NCBI GenBank assembly: GCA_964650885.1
Contig: CAZYXG010000004.1
Coordinates: 25,854-89,853 of the forward strand
Reading direction: 5' to 3'
Length of the DNA: 64,000 nt
Source of the DNA: JAPLFM01 sp964650885
GTDB lineage: Bacteria; Bacteroidota; Ignavibacteria; Kapaibacteriales; UBA2268
Below are positions 1 to 8,580 of this stretch, piece by piece. A program made the position numbers and the translations under genes. Position 1 is the first letter of the stretch. The number at the start of each line of letters is the position of its first letter. The notes under the pieces were generated by a model, which saw only the letters and a program-made list of their open reading frames with translations, did no database searches and had not been told where the DNA came from.

Positions 1-1279
1 TGTTTAAAGCTGTATTTGGTGCTAAAATAGTCAAATATTGTTTTGTATATGCATTTTGCTCACCTCCAAAACTCTGGTCTTGTTGTGTTGCTTGTATATT
101 CACACAGCGATAAATCCTACTGAATTGCTCTTTGGGTGGGATAATCAACATGAATGGATCGCCTTCAGTCAAAGTATTCTGACCACTATTTGGGTCTTGA
201 GAAGATTGTTTATATAACGCAACCATCATTGGTGCAGTAGATTCTATATGAAATATCTCATTCAGTGGAGCCTCATAAAATTCACCTCTATTCAGAGTTA
301 CTTTTTGGACTCCATTCAGATCAATCACAGTGCTATCTTCAGAAACAATTACTCTAAAGACATCATAAGCTTTCCAGTTGTTTAAAAGAGTAGGAAAAGG
401 AATAAGAAAAGCATTTCTTCCCCAAAGATTGGTTGGAATAAGCTGCTCAATTAATATATCTCTCGAAGGATTAGAGTTTGCTAATTCAAAAGGTATATTT
501 GCTCTTTGTTGTCCTGTTATTACAGCAATATTCTTTGTAGATTTAATCTCGCTACCAGTCAAATCAGCCTTTGATCCATAATTACCTATTTCGGCTTGCA
601 TTAAATAACTATCACCTTGATTTAAAGTAATTGTTTTTGGAGCTGAGCCAAAGTTGTATGAGCTTACTTTTGGTGTGATTGTTACTTCGGTGTTATTTTC
701 CACAGCAAGGATTGCAAATTGAGAAGGCGTGAATGATACACCCTGTGTTGAGAATGTATCGTTTGGATAGGACATTACCAAATATTCTTTCCCTAACCCT
801 GATGTAGGGAATGAAAGAAAAGCATCGCAGGACAAAGATGCTTTTGAATAAGCATAAACAGATATGTCGGAAGTAGCAGTTACTTTGAAATATTGTGGTG
901 CTATTTTTCCAGTTTGCGAAGTAAAGGGGTCATTGCTCGAACCACTATTCAAATAATTTTTAAAACCTCTCAACTCATAATTATGGTATTTAACACCAGT
1001 TTTATAGACTTGTTTTGGGTTTGTTATATTAATTGTTCTGCGAGTAATATTGCGATTGACATCTCTCATTTCTACTTCCACAGTAGTGGGAACTTCTGCA
1101 GAAAAAAATATAATTATCGAATCAAGATTTGTTTGATTTTGCCCAGTGTTATGAAAATTTGGCGGGAAAGTGAGCCAAAATTCTCTTCCTCTTGTGTCAA
1201 TTGTTTGCCCAAAAATCTCTGAAGCGAATAATACTGATATTATCAGCAAAAATAAATTTATATTTCTAAGATATTTCAT
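1..1279 (-). CDS. IgGFc-binding-like exported surface protein, 3' part outside window
   Basis: Reading leftward from the ATG at 1279 gives 426 codons without a stop, running off the window start. The N-terminus is a signal peptide (MKYLRNINLFLLIISVLFAS) followed by an IDTRGREFWLTFPPN segment, typical of the IgGFc-binding N-terminal domain found in many Bacteroidota-type exported proteins. The rest is beta-rich with repeated phrases such as ITGQQRANIPFE and LIPTNLWGRNAF. Family members are usually long, adhesin-like and T9SS-exported; a sorting domain would lie beyond the window. It is divergent from the methyltransferase gene. The binding partner is unknown and the family name does not prove antibody binding. 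Confidence 0.75.
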   Translation of the reverse strand, partial: MKYLRNINLFLLIISVLFASEIFGQTIDTRGREFWLTFPPNFHNTGQNQTNLDSIIIFFSAEVPTTVEVEMRDVNRNITRRTINITNPKQVYKTGVKYHNYELRGFKNYLNSGSSNDPFTSQTGKIAPQYFKVTATSDISVYAYSKASLSCDAFLSFPTSGLGKEYLVMSYPNDTFSTQGVSFTPSQFAILAVENNTEVTITPKVSSYNFGSAPKTITLNQGDSYLMQAEIGNYGSKADLTGSEIKSTKNIAVITGQQRANIPFELANSNPSRDILIEQLIPTNLWGRNAFLIPFPTLLNNWKAYDVFRVIVSEDSTVIDLNGVQKVTLNRGEFYEAPLNEIFHIESTAPMMVALYKQSSQDPNSGQNTLTEGDPFMLIIPPKEQFSRIYRCVNIQATQQDQSFGGEQNAYTKQYLTILAPNTALN

Positions 1280-1322
1280 AGTTGTCTCACGAAATTAGTT
1301 GTAAATAACAACGTTTAATAAT

Positions 1323-1349
1323 ACAATTTAACTTTTTAGTTTAAATTGT
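1323..1349. promoter_or_regulatory. Inverted repeat between divergent genes
   Basis: ACAATTTAA (1323-1331) and TTAAATTGT (1341-1349) form a perfect 9-bp inverted repeat in the 101-bp gap between two divergent genes. It lies about 30 bases before the methyltransferase start, so it could be an operator or an mRNA hairpin. The AT-rich composition makes chance a real possibility. Confidence 0.25.
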
Positions 1350-1380
1350 AAGCAAAAAAAACACTATTCTAAAAAAATAA

Positions 1381-1917
1381 ATGCGAAAACTTTTATATCA
1401 AGAACTTATTGAAGTTAGGAAAACAGAAGAAGAAGCAAAAATTCTTCCCAAGCATCCAATTTCTCTTATACTCCACAACATTAGAAGCAGCTATAATGTT
1501 GGCTCTATTTTCAGAACAGCAGACTCTGCAAATATTCAAGAAATTATTCTTTGCGGCTATACTCCCACTCCGCCAAGACCCGAAATAGACAAAACTGCTC
1601 TTGGTGCTACTTCCACTGTATCTTGGCAATATATCCAATCAACAGCCGATGCAATTGTTATGCAAAAAGCTAAGGGAGAAACAGTTTTTGCCTTGGAACT
1701 AACAACAAATAGTATTAACTACGATGAAATTCCAAAATCTGCTTTCCCAATTACAATTGTTTTGGGCAATGAAATTAGCGGTGTAGATGATGATTTGCTT
1801 GAATTGTGTGATTTTGCAATTGAAATTCCAATGTATGGAATCAAACATTCATTAAATGTGGCGGTTGCCACTGGAATTGCAATCTATGAAGCTACTCAAA
1901 TCTACTTGTCTAAATAA
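1381..1917 (+). CDS. SpoU-family tRNA/rRNA 2'-O-methyltransferase
   Basis: A 178-residue SPOUT methyltransferase that would transfer methyl from S-adenosylmethionine to a ribose 2'-OH in tRNA or rRNA. All three SpoU motifs are visible: NIRSSYNVGSIFRTAD near residues 33-48, the IVLGNEISGVDDD segment near 125-137, and PMYGIKHSLNVAVATGIA near 150-167, which forms the knot and SAM pocket. No N-terminal substrate-binding domain is present, so it is a short catalytic-only form like TrmL or TrmH. The exact RNA target cannot be read from sequence. The ATG is preceded by an A-rich tract without a clear Shine-Dalgarno. Confidence 0.88.
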   Translation: MRKLLYQELIEVRKTEEEAKILPKHPISLILHNIRSSYNVGSIFRTADSANIQEIILCGYTPTPPRPEIDKTALGATSTVSWQYIQSTADAIVMQKAKGETVFALELTTNSINYDEIPKSAFPITIVLGNEISGVDDDLLELCDFAIEIPMYGIKHSLNVAVATGIAIYEATQIYLSK

Positions 1918-1918
1918 A

Positions 1919-1980
1919 GAACGTTTTTCTAAATCTTGTTAATGTCTATAGCTATTAACACTTAAAAAAGAAAAACGTTA
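1919..1980. terminator. Long two-part hairpin between convergent genes
   Basis: Outer arms AACGTTTTTCT (1920-1930) and AGAAAAACGTT (1969-1979) pair perfectly over 11 bp, and inner arms TGTTAAT (1937-1943) and ATTAACA (1954-1960) pair inside them. It sits between convergent genes and probably ends transcription from both sides, although no long T-run follows the stem. Confidence 0.5.
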
Positions 1981-2005
1981 CACCTTATCATGAAATTAGT
2001 TTAAA

Positions 2006-2491
2006 TTAATTGATTGCTACAGTAATAGGCGTGGCATTCAAATGTGGGATTATATCACTGGTTTTAACTTTGATTATGAATCCACGCTTGCCACCATTGA
2101 TATAAATGTATTCAATCATGGCAATTTCTGCTTCAAAGTATATATTCATTTGCTTCAATATCCCAAAAGGTGAAGTGCCACCAAATTCATAACCAGTAGA
2201 TTTTTTAGCAATTTCAGCATCGCAAAGTGAGCAGCTTCTTGCCCCAATTTGTCTTGCAAATTCCTTTAGTGAAATTTCTTTATCCCCTGTCATTAGCACA
2301 ATAGCAAGTTTGTCTTCATCGGTAGCCACTACTATTGTTTTCACCACGAGGTGTTCGTCCACATTTAGAATCTTGGCAGTTTGGGAAGTGCCGCCTTTTT
2401 CTTCGTAATCGTAAATGTATGGTTCAAACTCAATTTTCTTAGACTTAAGCTCTCTGATGGCTTGAGTCATTGGGAATGTTAATTTGCTCAT
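2006..2491 (-). CDS. ybaK: YbaK/EbsC-family aminoacyl-tRNA deacylase
   Basis: A 161-residue stand-alone editing-domain protein of the YbaK/ProX group, which hydrolyses mischarged tRNA (for example Cys-tRNA-Pro). The conserved lysine is in EHLVVKTIVV near residue 51, and the substrate loop GYEFGGTSPFGI lies near 99-110. Length matches the family. It is the last gene of a leftward three-gene unit: its ATG overlaps the stop of the upstream lipoprotein by 4 bases (ATGA), implying translational coupling. The link to lipoproteins looks positional rather than functional. Confidence 0.9.
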   Translation of the reverse strand: MSKLTFPMTQAIRELKSKKIEFEPYIYDYEEKGGTSQTAKILNVDEHLVVKTIVVATDEDKLAIVLMTGDKEISLKEFARQIGARSCSLCDAEIAKKSTGYEFGGTSPFGILKQMNIYFEAEIAMIEYIYINGGKRGFIIKVKTSDIIPHLNATPITVAIN

Positions 2492-3327
2492 TGTTGTTTT
2501 GGCTTGAAATTTACATTTGTATTTATTTTCAAATAATCTTTTGTACTAGAAAGCGATGTGCTAAATAGCTCAATTCCTAGAGGAATAAATTCTAATCTCG
2601 ACTCACCAAATTGCTTTGCAGGCATTGGGAAATATATTTCCGATTGCGAAGCCATTGGCAATTCCAAGGGTTTAATAATCTCAGCCACATCGAGCGGAAC
2701 CTCTTTATAAAAAGGAACGGACCACTCAAGTAATTTTATTGAGATTTTTGTTTTCAGCATTACATTCTTTTTTTCTGGCGCTAAGTAAACTTTTCCATTT
2801 ACAGTTTTTGTTTCAAAGTTGAATTGGTCGTTTAAATAAATAATCACTTCAGGTTCGGCACTCACTGGCACAGCCAAGTATTTGCCACTGACTCTCACTT
2901 TGCCTTTACCTTCCAGTTCCAATAAACCAATTATTTTGTTATTGTCGTTGCTTTCCATTCGCACCTTCTTCAAATTCAAATCCATCATCCCATTGTCTAT
3001 ACTTACATAGTTCTTATAGCTAATGCCAAATGTAGATTTGCTTTCAGAATAAATCTCATTTGTTTGCAGAAAGTTCATTTTCACATCGTTTGTGCTGGAA
3101 TTTGCAAACTTGTCCATCATGTTATTGATAACAGAAGTTTTAATCAAAACAGAAACATCTTCATTCTGTTTTTTGTTGCCAATTTTCAAAGCTAATTGTC
3201 TTTTAAGCTCCACATATTGAATAGTAAATTTATCAATGTTTTGTTTGGATTCTTCCACTTTTGGCAACTCTAATCCGCCGCAGCTTGCCAAAGTACTTAG
3301 CAGTGCTAAATAAAATAATTTTCTCAT
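2488..3327 (-). CDS. Predicted lipoprotein, possibly TULIP/YceB-like lipid-binding fold
   Basis: A 279-residue exported lipoprotein. The N-terminus MRKLFYLALLSTLASC is a type II signal peptide with the lipobox LASC, giving lipidation at Cys16. The mature part alternates short beta segments, beginning with DVSVLIKTSVINNMMDKF and followed by paired strands. This arrangement resembles that of the next gene and of small TULIP-type lipoproteins such as YceB; this is an impression, not a recognised domain match. Its start shares one base with the stop of the upstream lipoprotein, and its stop overlaps the ybaK start, so the three genes are probably co-translated. Confidence 0.6.
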   Translation of the reverse strand: MRKLFYLALLSTLASCGGLELPKVEESKQNIDKFTIQYVELKRQLALKIGNKKQNEDVSVLIKTSVINNMMDKFANSSTNDVKMNFLQTNEIYSESKSTFGISYKNYVSIDNGMMDLNLKKVRMESNDNNKIIGLLELEGKGKVRVSGKYLAVPVSAEPEVIIYLNDQFNFETKTVNGKVYLAPEKKNVMLKTKISIKLLEWSVPFYKEVPLDVAEIIKPLELPMASQSEIYFPMPAKQFGESRLEFIPLGIELFSTSLSSTKDYLKINTNVNFKPKQQ

Positions 3328-4118
3328 TATCTCACCTCCACTTTAGTTAAGTTCAAACCTACTTGCACAACATCTTCAAAAATTGAAATATCCGTTACAT
3401 TTATTGTGTAATCAACTTTCTTTTCTAAGCTTTCTATATCCATATTGATTTTATCACGAACACTCATTTTGCTAGATTGCAAAATATATTCTTTCTTTAT
3501 GTTCACTGGGAATTTGAAGGGAGGATAGCTTGTGCTCATACTCCCCAGATTTTTCTGCACCATTCTTTCTATCAAATCTTCAGTGGTAGAGAGCAATCCT
3601 CCAGCTTTTGCTATTGGTGTGATATTGAAAGGCTCTAACTGCAATAGCAGTTCTTCGTTTTTAAACTCAAAGCCAATTATACAATCCATTAGTAAATCTA
3701 CATTTACGTTGTATTTCTCATTGTATGCCAATATAGAGAAAGTCATCAAAGCAGAGCCATAGTTGAGCTCTGTTTTCATATTCTTAATCACATAGCTTGT
3801 AACATTATCTATCCAGCCAGTGCTATTGATGTACTGTCTTCCAATTTTATCTAACATTGCCTTGTTCAAGCTGAGCTGAATTTCTGGCTTCACGGGGCTT
3901 GTGTTGTTTAGCTTTGTTTCCAATTCCTTCGCTTTTTGGTAACGTAATTCACTAATTTTGGCTTCTCTATATTTGGAAAATTCTTCTTGATTGAAGTCTG
4001 CTCCAGCCATTTGTCTGCCAATCACACATCCACTAAGCGATATTGCTATGCTAAAGCCACAAAGTGCTTTAATTATGTTCATTTTATTTAACTTTATTGA
4101 ATTAAGTAACGATTTCAT
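3327..4118 (-). CDS. Predicted lipoprotein, probable partner of the adjacent lipoprotein
   Basis: A 263-residue exported protein with lipobox LSGC (Cys31 from the first ATG). A second ATG at 4082 gives a more normal signal peptide (MNIIKALCGFSIAISLSGC) and may be the true start. A charged helical stretch (about residues 42-70) precedes a beta-rich part starting PEIQLSLNKAMLDKIG, comparable in layout to the start of the mature domain of the neighbouring lipoprotein. I do not recognise the family; a TULIP-like lipid-binding fold is a guess from this layout. It is divergent from an outer-membrane patatin across 75 bases. Confidence 0.6.
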   Translation of the reverse strand: MKSLLNSIKLNKMNIIKALCGFSIAISLSGCVIGRQMAGADFNQEEFSKYREAKISELRYQKAKELETKLNNTSPVKPEIQLSLNKAMLDKIGRQYINSTGWIDNVTSYVIKNMKTELNYGSALMTFSILAYNEKYNVNVDLLMDCIIGFEFKNEELLLQLEPFNITPIAKAGGLLSTTEDLIERMVQKNLGSMSTSYPPFKFPVNIKKEYILQSSKMSVRDKINMDIESLEKKVDYTINVTDISIFEDVVQVGLNLTKVEVR

Positions 4119-4193
4119 TGCTAAGTTTTCAAGTTTATAGATATTTTTGTAGTATTAACGAGTGTAATTTTCTAAAGTTTTAAATAATTCTCA

Positions 4194-6869
4194 TTGTTAC
4201 CAATTACAAAAATATCTACAAAAGTTTTATTATTGTGCTTACTTCTTGCATTTAGCAAGAATAATCTCCTTTCCAATAATTCTAACGACACAATTAAAAT
4301 AACTGAAGAAGATGTATATCCCAATATTTCATTGGTGCTTAGCGGCGGTGGTGCTAGGGGATTGACACAAATTGGAGTGATTGAAGAAATGGAAAGCAAT
4401 GGACTTTTCCCAAAATCAGTGATAGGCACAAGCATTGGTGCAATTATTGGAGGGATTTATTCCACTGGCTATAGCCCTAAGGAGCTTGACTCTATTGCCA
4501 ATTTCACTAATTGGAATGAACTTTTCTCACTCACTAATGAGATGGATAGAAATGATTTATTCATAGATCAAAAGAAAATTAACGACAGAAGCATTTTCAA
4601 TTTGCGGTTCAACGGATTGACCTTTGAAGTCCCTAAAGCAGTTAGTGGCGGTGGGAAGTTCAATGAATTTTTGCAAACACTTTTTTGGAATGCTCCCTAT
4701 CAATGCAATAGCGATTTCAATAAACTAAAGTACCCATATAGAGCAATTGCTACAGACTTAGTTTCGGGGCAATCAATCAATTTGCAAAGAGGGGATTTAA
4801 TCACTTCTATAAAAGCAAGTGCTACTGTGCCACTGCGGTATCTGCCAGTGCTAGTTGATACTATGGTGTTAGTTGATGGCGGTATTTTGTGCAACATCCC
4901 TATAGAACACGCAAAAGAATTCAAACCAGATATGATTATTGCTGTCAATTCCTCTTCGCCACTTTTTATAAAAGACGAATTGGAAACTCCTTGGAATATA
5001 GCGGACCAAACTATTTCTATTTTAATTAAAAAAATGGCAGCTAAAGATGCAGAGAAAGCTGATATTTTAATCACTCCTGAAATAGGAAATTGGAAAAATA
5101 CTGATTACTCAAATCCAAGCTTGCTAATTGATAGAGGTAGGACTTCGTTTAATATCTATAAAAGCAACATACTTAATAAGTTCGATTCAATTTATAAATC
5201 AAATATACTTTCCAAATTAAAATTAAAATTTGGAGAAAGAAATTTGAATTTCATTATTAATAAGAAAAATTACTACTACCCAGCCGATATGCAGCAAATA
5301 GCCAATTTGATAGCAGAAGATGATTATTTCAAACGCTATGGCTTAGTACAATTTGTCTATAATCAAGGTAGTAACTGCTATAATTTCGATTACCCAAATA
5401 ATTATATAAACGATATTAATATCAATTTTATAGAAACAAAGAATGACGACAAATCGTTTGAAATACTAAATCAAATAAGAAATACGGTAAACACCAAATA
5501 TGACAATTATATTCTTACTAATAAAATTAAAAAAGAAATTATAGAAGCTATTCTGAAAATATGCAGAGCAAATTCATACTCGTTCGCAAGTGTTAGCAAA
5601 TTCCAATTCTCTAGCGATGGAAGTATTGATATAGAAATTGACAAAGGTATTATTACCAAAATTAATGTATTGGGCAATAAACAAACAAAAGAATTTCTAA
5701 TACTAAGAGAGCTTAGTTTTCAAGTAGGCGAGCCAGCAAATGCAATTAAATTAAACGAACTTTATGATAATTTAATTGCTACCGAATATTTCAATTATGT
5801 TTTTATTGATGTTAAAAAAGTTGATGATTCGGGCTTAGAGCTGAATGTGAATGTTGACGAAAAAGGCACTAATAATTTGCGAGTTAGTGCGAAGATAGAT
5901 AACCAACGCTACACTCAAGGCAATGCAGAATTTGTGAGCAACAACTTTTTAGACAGAGGAGCTAGAACCACTCTGCGTATGGCTGGTGGGCAACGCAACT
6001 TTCTAACATCTCTAACTTTGGGCAACCCAAGAATACTTACTACTAATCTCGCTTTCGAATTCAATCTCTTTTATAAAAAAAGAGATATATTCCTATTTAA
6101 TTTCAAAAATGGATTACCTTTCAATGAATTTGAAAGATTGAAAACTGGCGGCGAAACAGAAGAAAAAACTGGTGCTAACTTTAGCTTTGGTTCACAACTG
6201 AACAGACTTGGCAATGTCTCAATTGGTGTTCGCCACGAATTTCAAAGAATCTATAATAGTGATGCTAATATCATTCCAAAATTTATTAATTTCACTAATC
6301 TAAAATTAGGAACTGAAATTGATACAAAAGATAATAGCGATTTTGCTACAAAAGGAGTTATGTTTCAGCTTGCATTTCAATCTAGTTTAAATCCAAAATC
6401 GGAAGTAAGTTTTTCTAAATTCGATTTAAACTACGAAAACTATTTTTCAATTGGTTCACTCGTTATGAAGCCATCTCTTTTGCTTGGCTTTGCCGATAAA
6501 ACATTGCCACGAAGTGAATTCTACACAATGGGTGGTATAAGAAATTTCTTTGGTATGAACGAAGACGAAGAGCGAGGCCGACAAATATTTGCTGGCTCAC
6601 TTGAATTTAGATACAAAATGCCATTTAAAATAATATTTGATTCCTATCTTTCATTCCGCTACGATTTAGGCAAATCTTGGGTAGATCCCGAATCAATTAA
6701 GTTTGAAACATTAAAACACGGAATTGGAGCAATCCTTTCGCTCGATACACCATTAGGCCCAGCCAAATTTGCATTAGGAAAATCTTTCTATTTTATATCG
6801 GACCCAAATAGTGTGGTGCAAGGTCCTCTCTACGGCTATTTCTCGCTTGGAGTGGACTTCGGGTATTAA
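4194..6869 (+). CDS. Patatin-like phospholipase fused to POTRA and outer-membrane beta-barrel
   Basis: An 891-residue protein of the PlpD/type Vd kind. Residues 1-28 look like a signal peptide. The patatin domain has the oxyanion loop GGGARG (51-56), nucleophile motif GTSIG (Ser80) and catalytic Asp in DGG (Asp228), so the Ser-Asp dyad is intact. A POTRA-like domain (INVLGNKQTKEFLILREL, about 480-560) and a C-terminal Omp85/surface-antigen barrel follow. It would cleave phospholipids or lipids outside the cytoplasm. The start is TTG: a stop lies two codons upstream, and the first downstream ATG would delete GGGARG. Confidence 0.88.
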   Translation: MLPITKISTKVLLLCLLLAFSKNNLLSNNSNDTIKITEEDVYPNISLVLSGGGARGLTQIGVIEEMESNGLFPKSVIGTSIGAIIGGIYSTGYSPKELDSIANFTNWNELFSLTNEMDRNDLFIDQKKINDRSIFNLRFNGLTFEVPKAVSGGGKFNEFLQTLFWNAPYQCNSDFNKLKYPYRAIATDLVSGQSINLQRGDLITSIKASATVPLRYLPVLVDTMVLVDGGILCNIPIEHAKEFKPDMIIAVNSSSPLFIKDELETPWNIADQTISILIKKMAAKDAEKADILITPEIGNWKNTDYSNPSLLIDRGRTSFNIYKSNILNKFDSIYKSNILSKLKLKFGERNLNFIINKKNYYYPADMQQIANLIAEDDYFKRYGLVQFVYNQGSNCYNFDYPNNYINDININFIETKNDDKSFEILNQIRNTVNTKYDNYILTNKIKKEIIEAILKICRANSYSFASVSKFQFSSDGSIDIEIDKGIITKINVLGNKQTKEFLILRELSFQVGEPANAIKLNELYDNLIATEYFNYVFIDVKKVDDSGLELNVNVDEKGTNNLRVSAKIDNQRYTQGNAEFVSNNFLDRGARTTLRMAGGQRNFLTSLTLGNPRILTTNLAFEFNLFYKKRDIFLFNFKNGLPFNEFERLKTGGETEEKTGANFSFGSQLNRLGNVSIGVRHEFQRIYNSDANIIPKFINFTNLKLGTEIDTKDNSDFATKGVMFQLAFQSSLNPKSEVSFSKFDLNYENYFSIGSLVMKPSLLLGFADKTLPRSEFYTMGGIRNFFGMNEDEERGRQIFAGSLEFRYKMPFKIIFDSYLSFRYDLGKSWVDPESIKFETLKHGIGAILSLDTPLGPAKFALGKSFYFISDPNSVVQGPLYGYFSLGVDFGY

Positions 6870-7420
6870 TGTTTATTTAAGTTTTCAATTGCATCGTGGT
6901 GGATAGCATTCATATAAATTTCTGGAGCAACTATATTGCAGCTTTTGAAATGCAACTTCACTCCCGACTCAGCAAACATAGCTTTCGTGCGTTCGTGTTG
7001 ATCCACCCATTTTCCATTTGTGTTAGCATCATAGAATTCCTGACCATTCTTATGAATAATCACTTCCGAAATACCAGTTTGGATAATCCCTCTAGCACAA
7101 TCGGTGCAAGGGAGCCAAGGGACATAGATTTTGCACCCTTTCAAAATAGTGCCTCTGCGAGCAGCATTATAAATAGCGTTGCGTTCCGCATGTTCAAGCC
7201 AAAAGTATTTTTCGCCATTCTCTCTGGAAAGTCGAATTTCAGATTCATCAACTTCCACCCCTCGGGGCAGAGAATTATATCCAGTAGCTACAAGTACATT
7301 GTCGGCATCGGCAATTATAGAACCCATGTGAGTATGTGGATCTTTGCTTCGCATACCAACCAAATAGCACATAGTGATATAAAGCTGATCCCAATCGGGT
7401 CTTAACATTTGATTAGACAT
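6866..7420 (-). CDS. dCMP deaminase-family protein (cytidine/deoxycytidylate deaminase fold)
   Basis: A 184-residue zinc-dependent deaminase. The zinc and proton-shuttle motif is HAE (His77-Glu79) and the other ligands are in PCTDC (Cys105, Cys108), all intact. Residues HTHMGSIIADADNVLVATGYNS fit the dCMP deaminase/ComEB group, which supplies dUMP for thymidylate synthesis. An extra C-terminal stretch of about 40 residues follows the usual core. The gene converges with the patatin gene and the two coding regions overlap by 4 bases at their stops. Deamination of another nucleotide cannot be excluded. Confidence 0.85.
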   Translation of the reverse strand: MSNQMLRPDWDQLYITMCYLVGMRSKDPHTHMGSIIADADNVLVATGYNSLPRGVEVDESEIRLSRENGEKYFWLEHAERNAIYNAARRGTILKGCKIYVPWLPCTDCARGIIQTGISEVIIHKNGQEFYDANTNGKWVDQHERTKAMFAESGVKLHFKSCNIVAPEIYMNAIHHDAIENLNKH

Positions 7421-7613
7421 TCACAACCTTGCTAAAAACTAAAAAAGCAATTTAGCTAATTGGGAAATGAAATCAAAAATTAATTATGAGTTAAGAGTGA
7501 TGATTTTATAATTCCTTTTGTTAAGGATTACAGACTTTTCTGGCAAGGCAAAAAAAATTATTAATGCACAGTTAATTGAAACAGATTGTTGAACTAAATC
7601 AAATTAGAATAAG

Positions 7614-7646
7614 TTTGCAAAGAATTCTCTTTTTTCATTAAGTTTG
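7614..7646 (+). promoter_or_regulatory. Bacteroidota-type promoter of menA operon
   Basis: TTTG (7614-7617) and TAAGTTTG (7639-7646) are separated by 21 bases, matching the Bacteroidota vegetative promoter (TTTG, then TAnnTTTG). The -7 box ends 27 bases before the menA ATG. Confidence 0.5.
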
Positions 7647-7673
7647 TATTGGTAATCACTACTAATTTAGAAA

Positions 7674-8576
7674 ATGTCTATACGCCATTGGATTAATGCG
7701 ACTCGTCCTAAAACTTTGCCTGCCAGTATTGTGCCGGTGGTTTTGGGTATAGCGGCTGCATATCACGATGGGGGACATGACTTTAGCAAAATCAATATCC
7801 TTACTGCTTTGCTTACTTTGCTTTGCGGTCTTGGAATCCAAATTCTCACAAACTTTGTAAATGAAATCTACGACTTCAAAAAAGGCGTGGATACTGATGA
7901 ACGCAAAGGACCAGTCCGAGCTGTTGCCAAAGGCTTAATTTCTGTGCAGCAAATGACTAGAGCTTCTATTTTTGTTGCCGCAATCACATTTATAATGGGG
8001 ATATATCTTGTAGCCACGAGCGGTTACTATATTCTAATTGTTGGTATTGTGTCGCTGTTTTTGGCTTATGGCTATACAGCAGGGCCAGCACCTCTTTCAT
8101 ATTTAGGTATTGGCGATTTATTTGTGTTGGTCTTTTTCGGTATTGTGGCAGTAAATGGCACATACTATATCCAGACTAATACTTTCTCCTATCAAGTGTT
8201 TTGGATGAGCTTGCCAATTGGCTTTTTTGCCACTAACATATTGGGTGTCAACAATATACGTGATGTGAGAACCGACAAAGTAGCTAAAAAAATTACTCTC
8301 CCTGTTAGAATTGGTGTTAAAAATGCAATCATACTTTATGTGCTGCTAACGGCTGCTGCATACTTTATGGGAATATTTATTGTGTTTTCAATGCGTGATT
8401 ATGTATTCGCTTTACCACTTCTAACCATTCCCCTTGGCATCAAGTTATGCTACGATATTTTCAGAAAACGAGATGAAGAACTAAACTTAGTGCTGGCAGG
8501 AACTGCTAAGTTATCCTTATTCTATGGCATCCTGCTTTCACTGAGTTTAGTAATCAAAACCCAATTAAGGATTTAG
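7674..8576 (+). CDS. menA: 1,4-dihydroxy-2-naphthoate prenyltransferase (MenA)
   Basis: A 300-residue UbiA-superfamily membrane enzyme that attaches the polyprenyl tail to DHNA in menaquinone synthesis. Two Asp-rich motifs are present: NFVNEIYDFKKGVDTDERKG (about 61-80) and NNIRDVRTDKVAKK (about 193-206), which bind Mg and the prenyl diphosphate. The N-terminal WINATRPKTLPASIVPV signature is characteristic of MenA. About eight hydrophobic segments are visible. Four bases separate it from the MFS gene, so they are probably co-transcribed. Menaquinone implies respiratory metabolism with a low-potential quinone. Confidence 0.93.
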   Translation: MSIRHWINATRPKTLPASIVPVVLGIAAAYHDGGHDFSKINILTALLTLLCGLGIQILTNFVNEIYDFKKGVDTDERKGPVRAVAKGLISVQQMTRASIFVAAITFIMGIYLVATSGYYILIVGIVSLFLAYGYTAGPAPLSYLGIGDLFVLVFFGIVAVNGTYYIQTNTFSYQVFWMSLPIGFFATNILGVNNIRDVRTDKVAKKITLPVRIGVKNAIILYVLLTAAAYFMGIFIVFSMRDYVFALPLLTIPLGIKLCYDIFRKRDEELNLVLAGTAKLSLFYGILLSLSLVIKTQLRI

Positions 8577-8580
8577 CAAA

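Noticed and set aside
893..1222. 109-codon open frame on the plus strand
   Set aside because: Entirely opposite the IgGFc-binding-like gene, whose translation shows clear homology features; an antisense shadow.
4172..4435. 87-codon minus-strand frame at the patatin start
   Set aside because: Opposite the patatin catalytic loop region, which is clearly coding on the plus strand.
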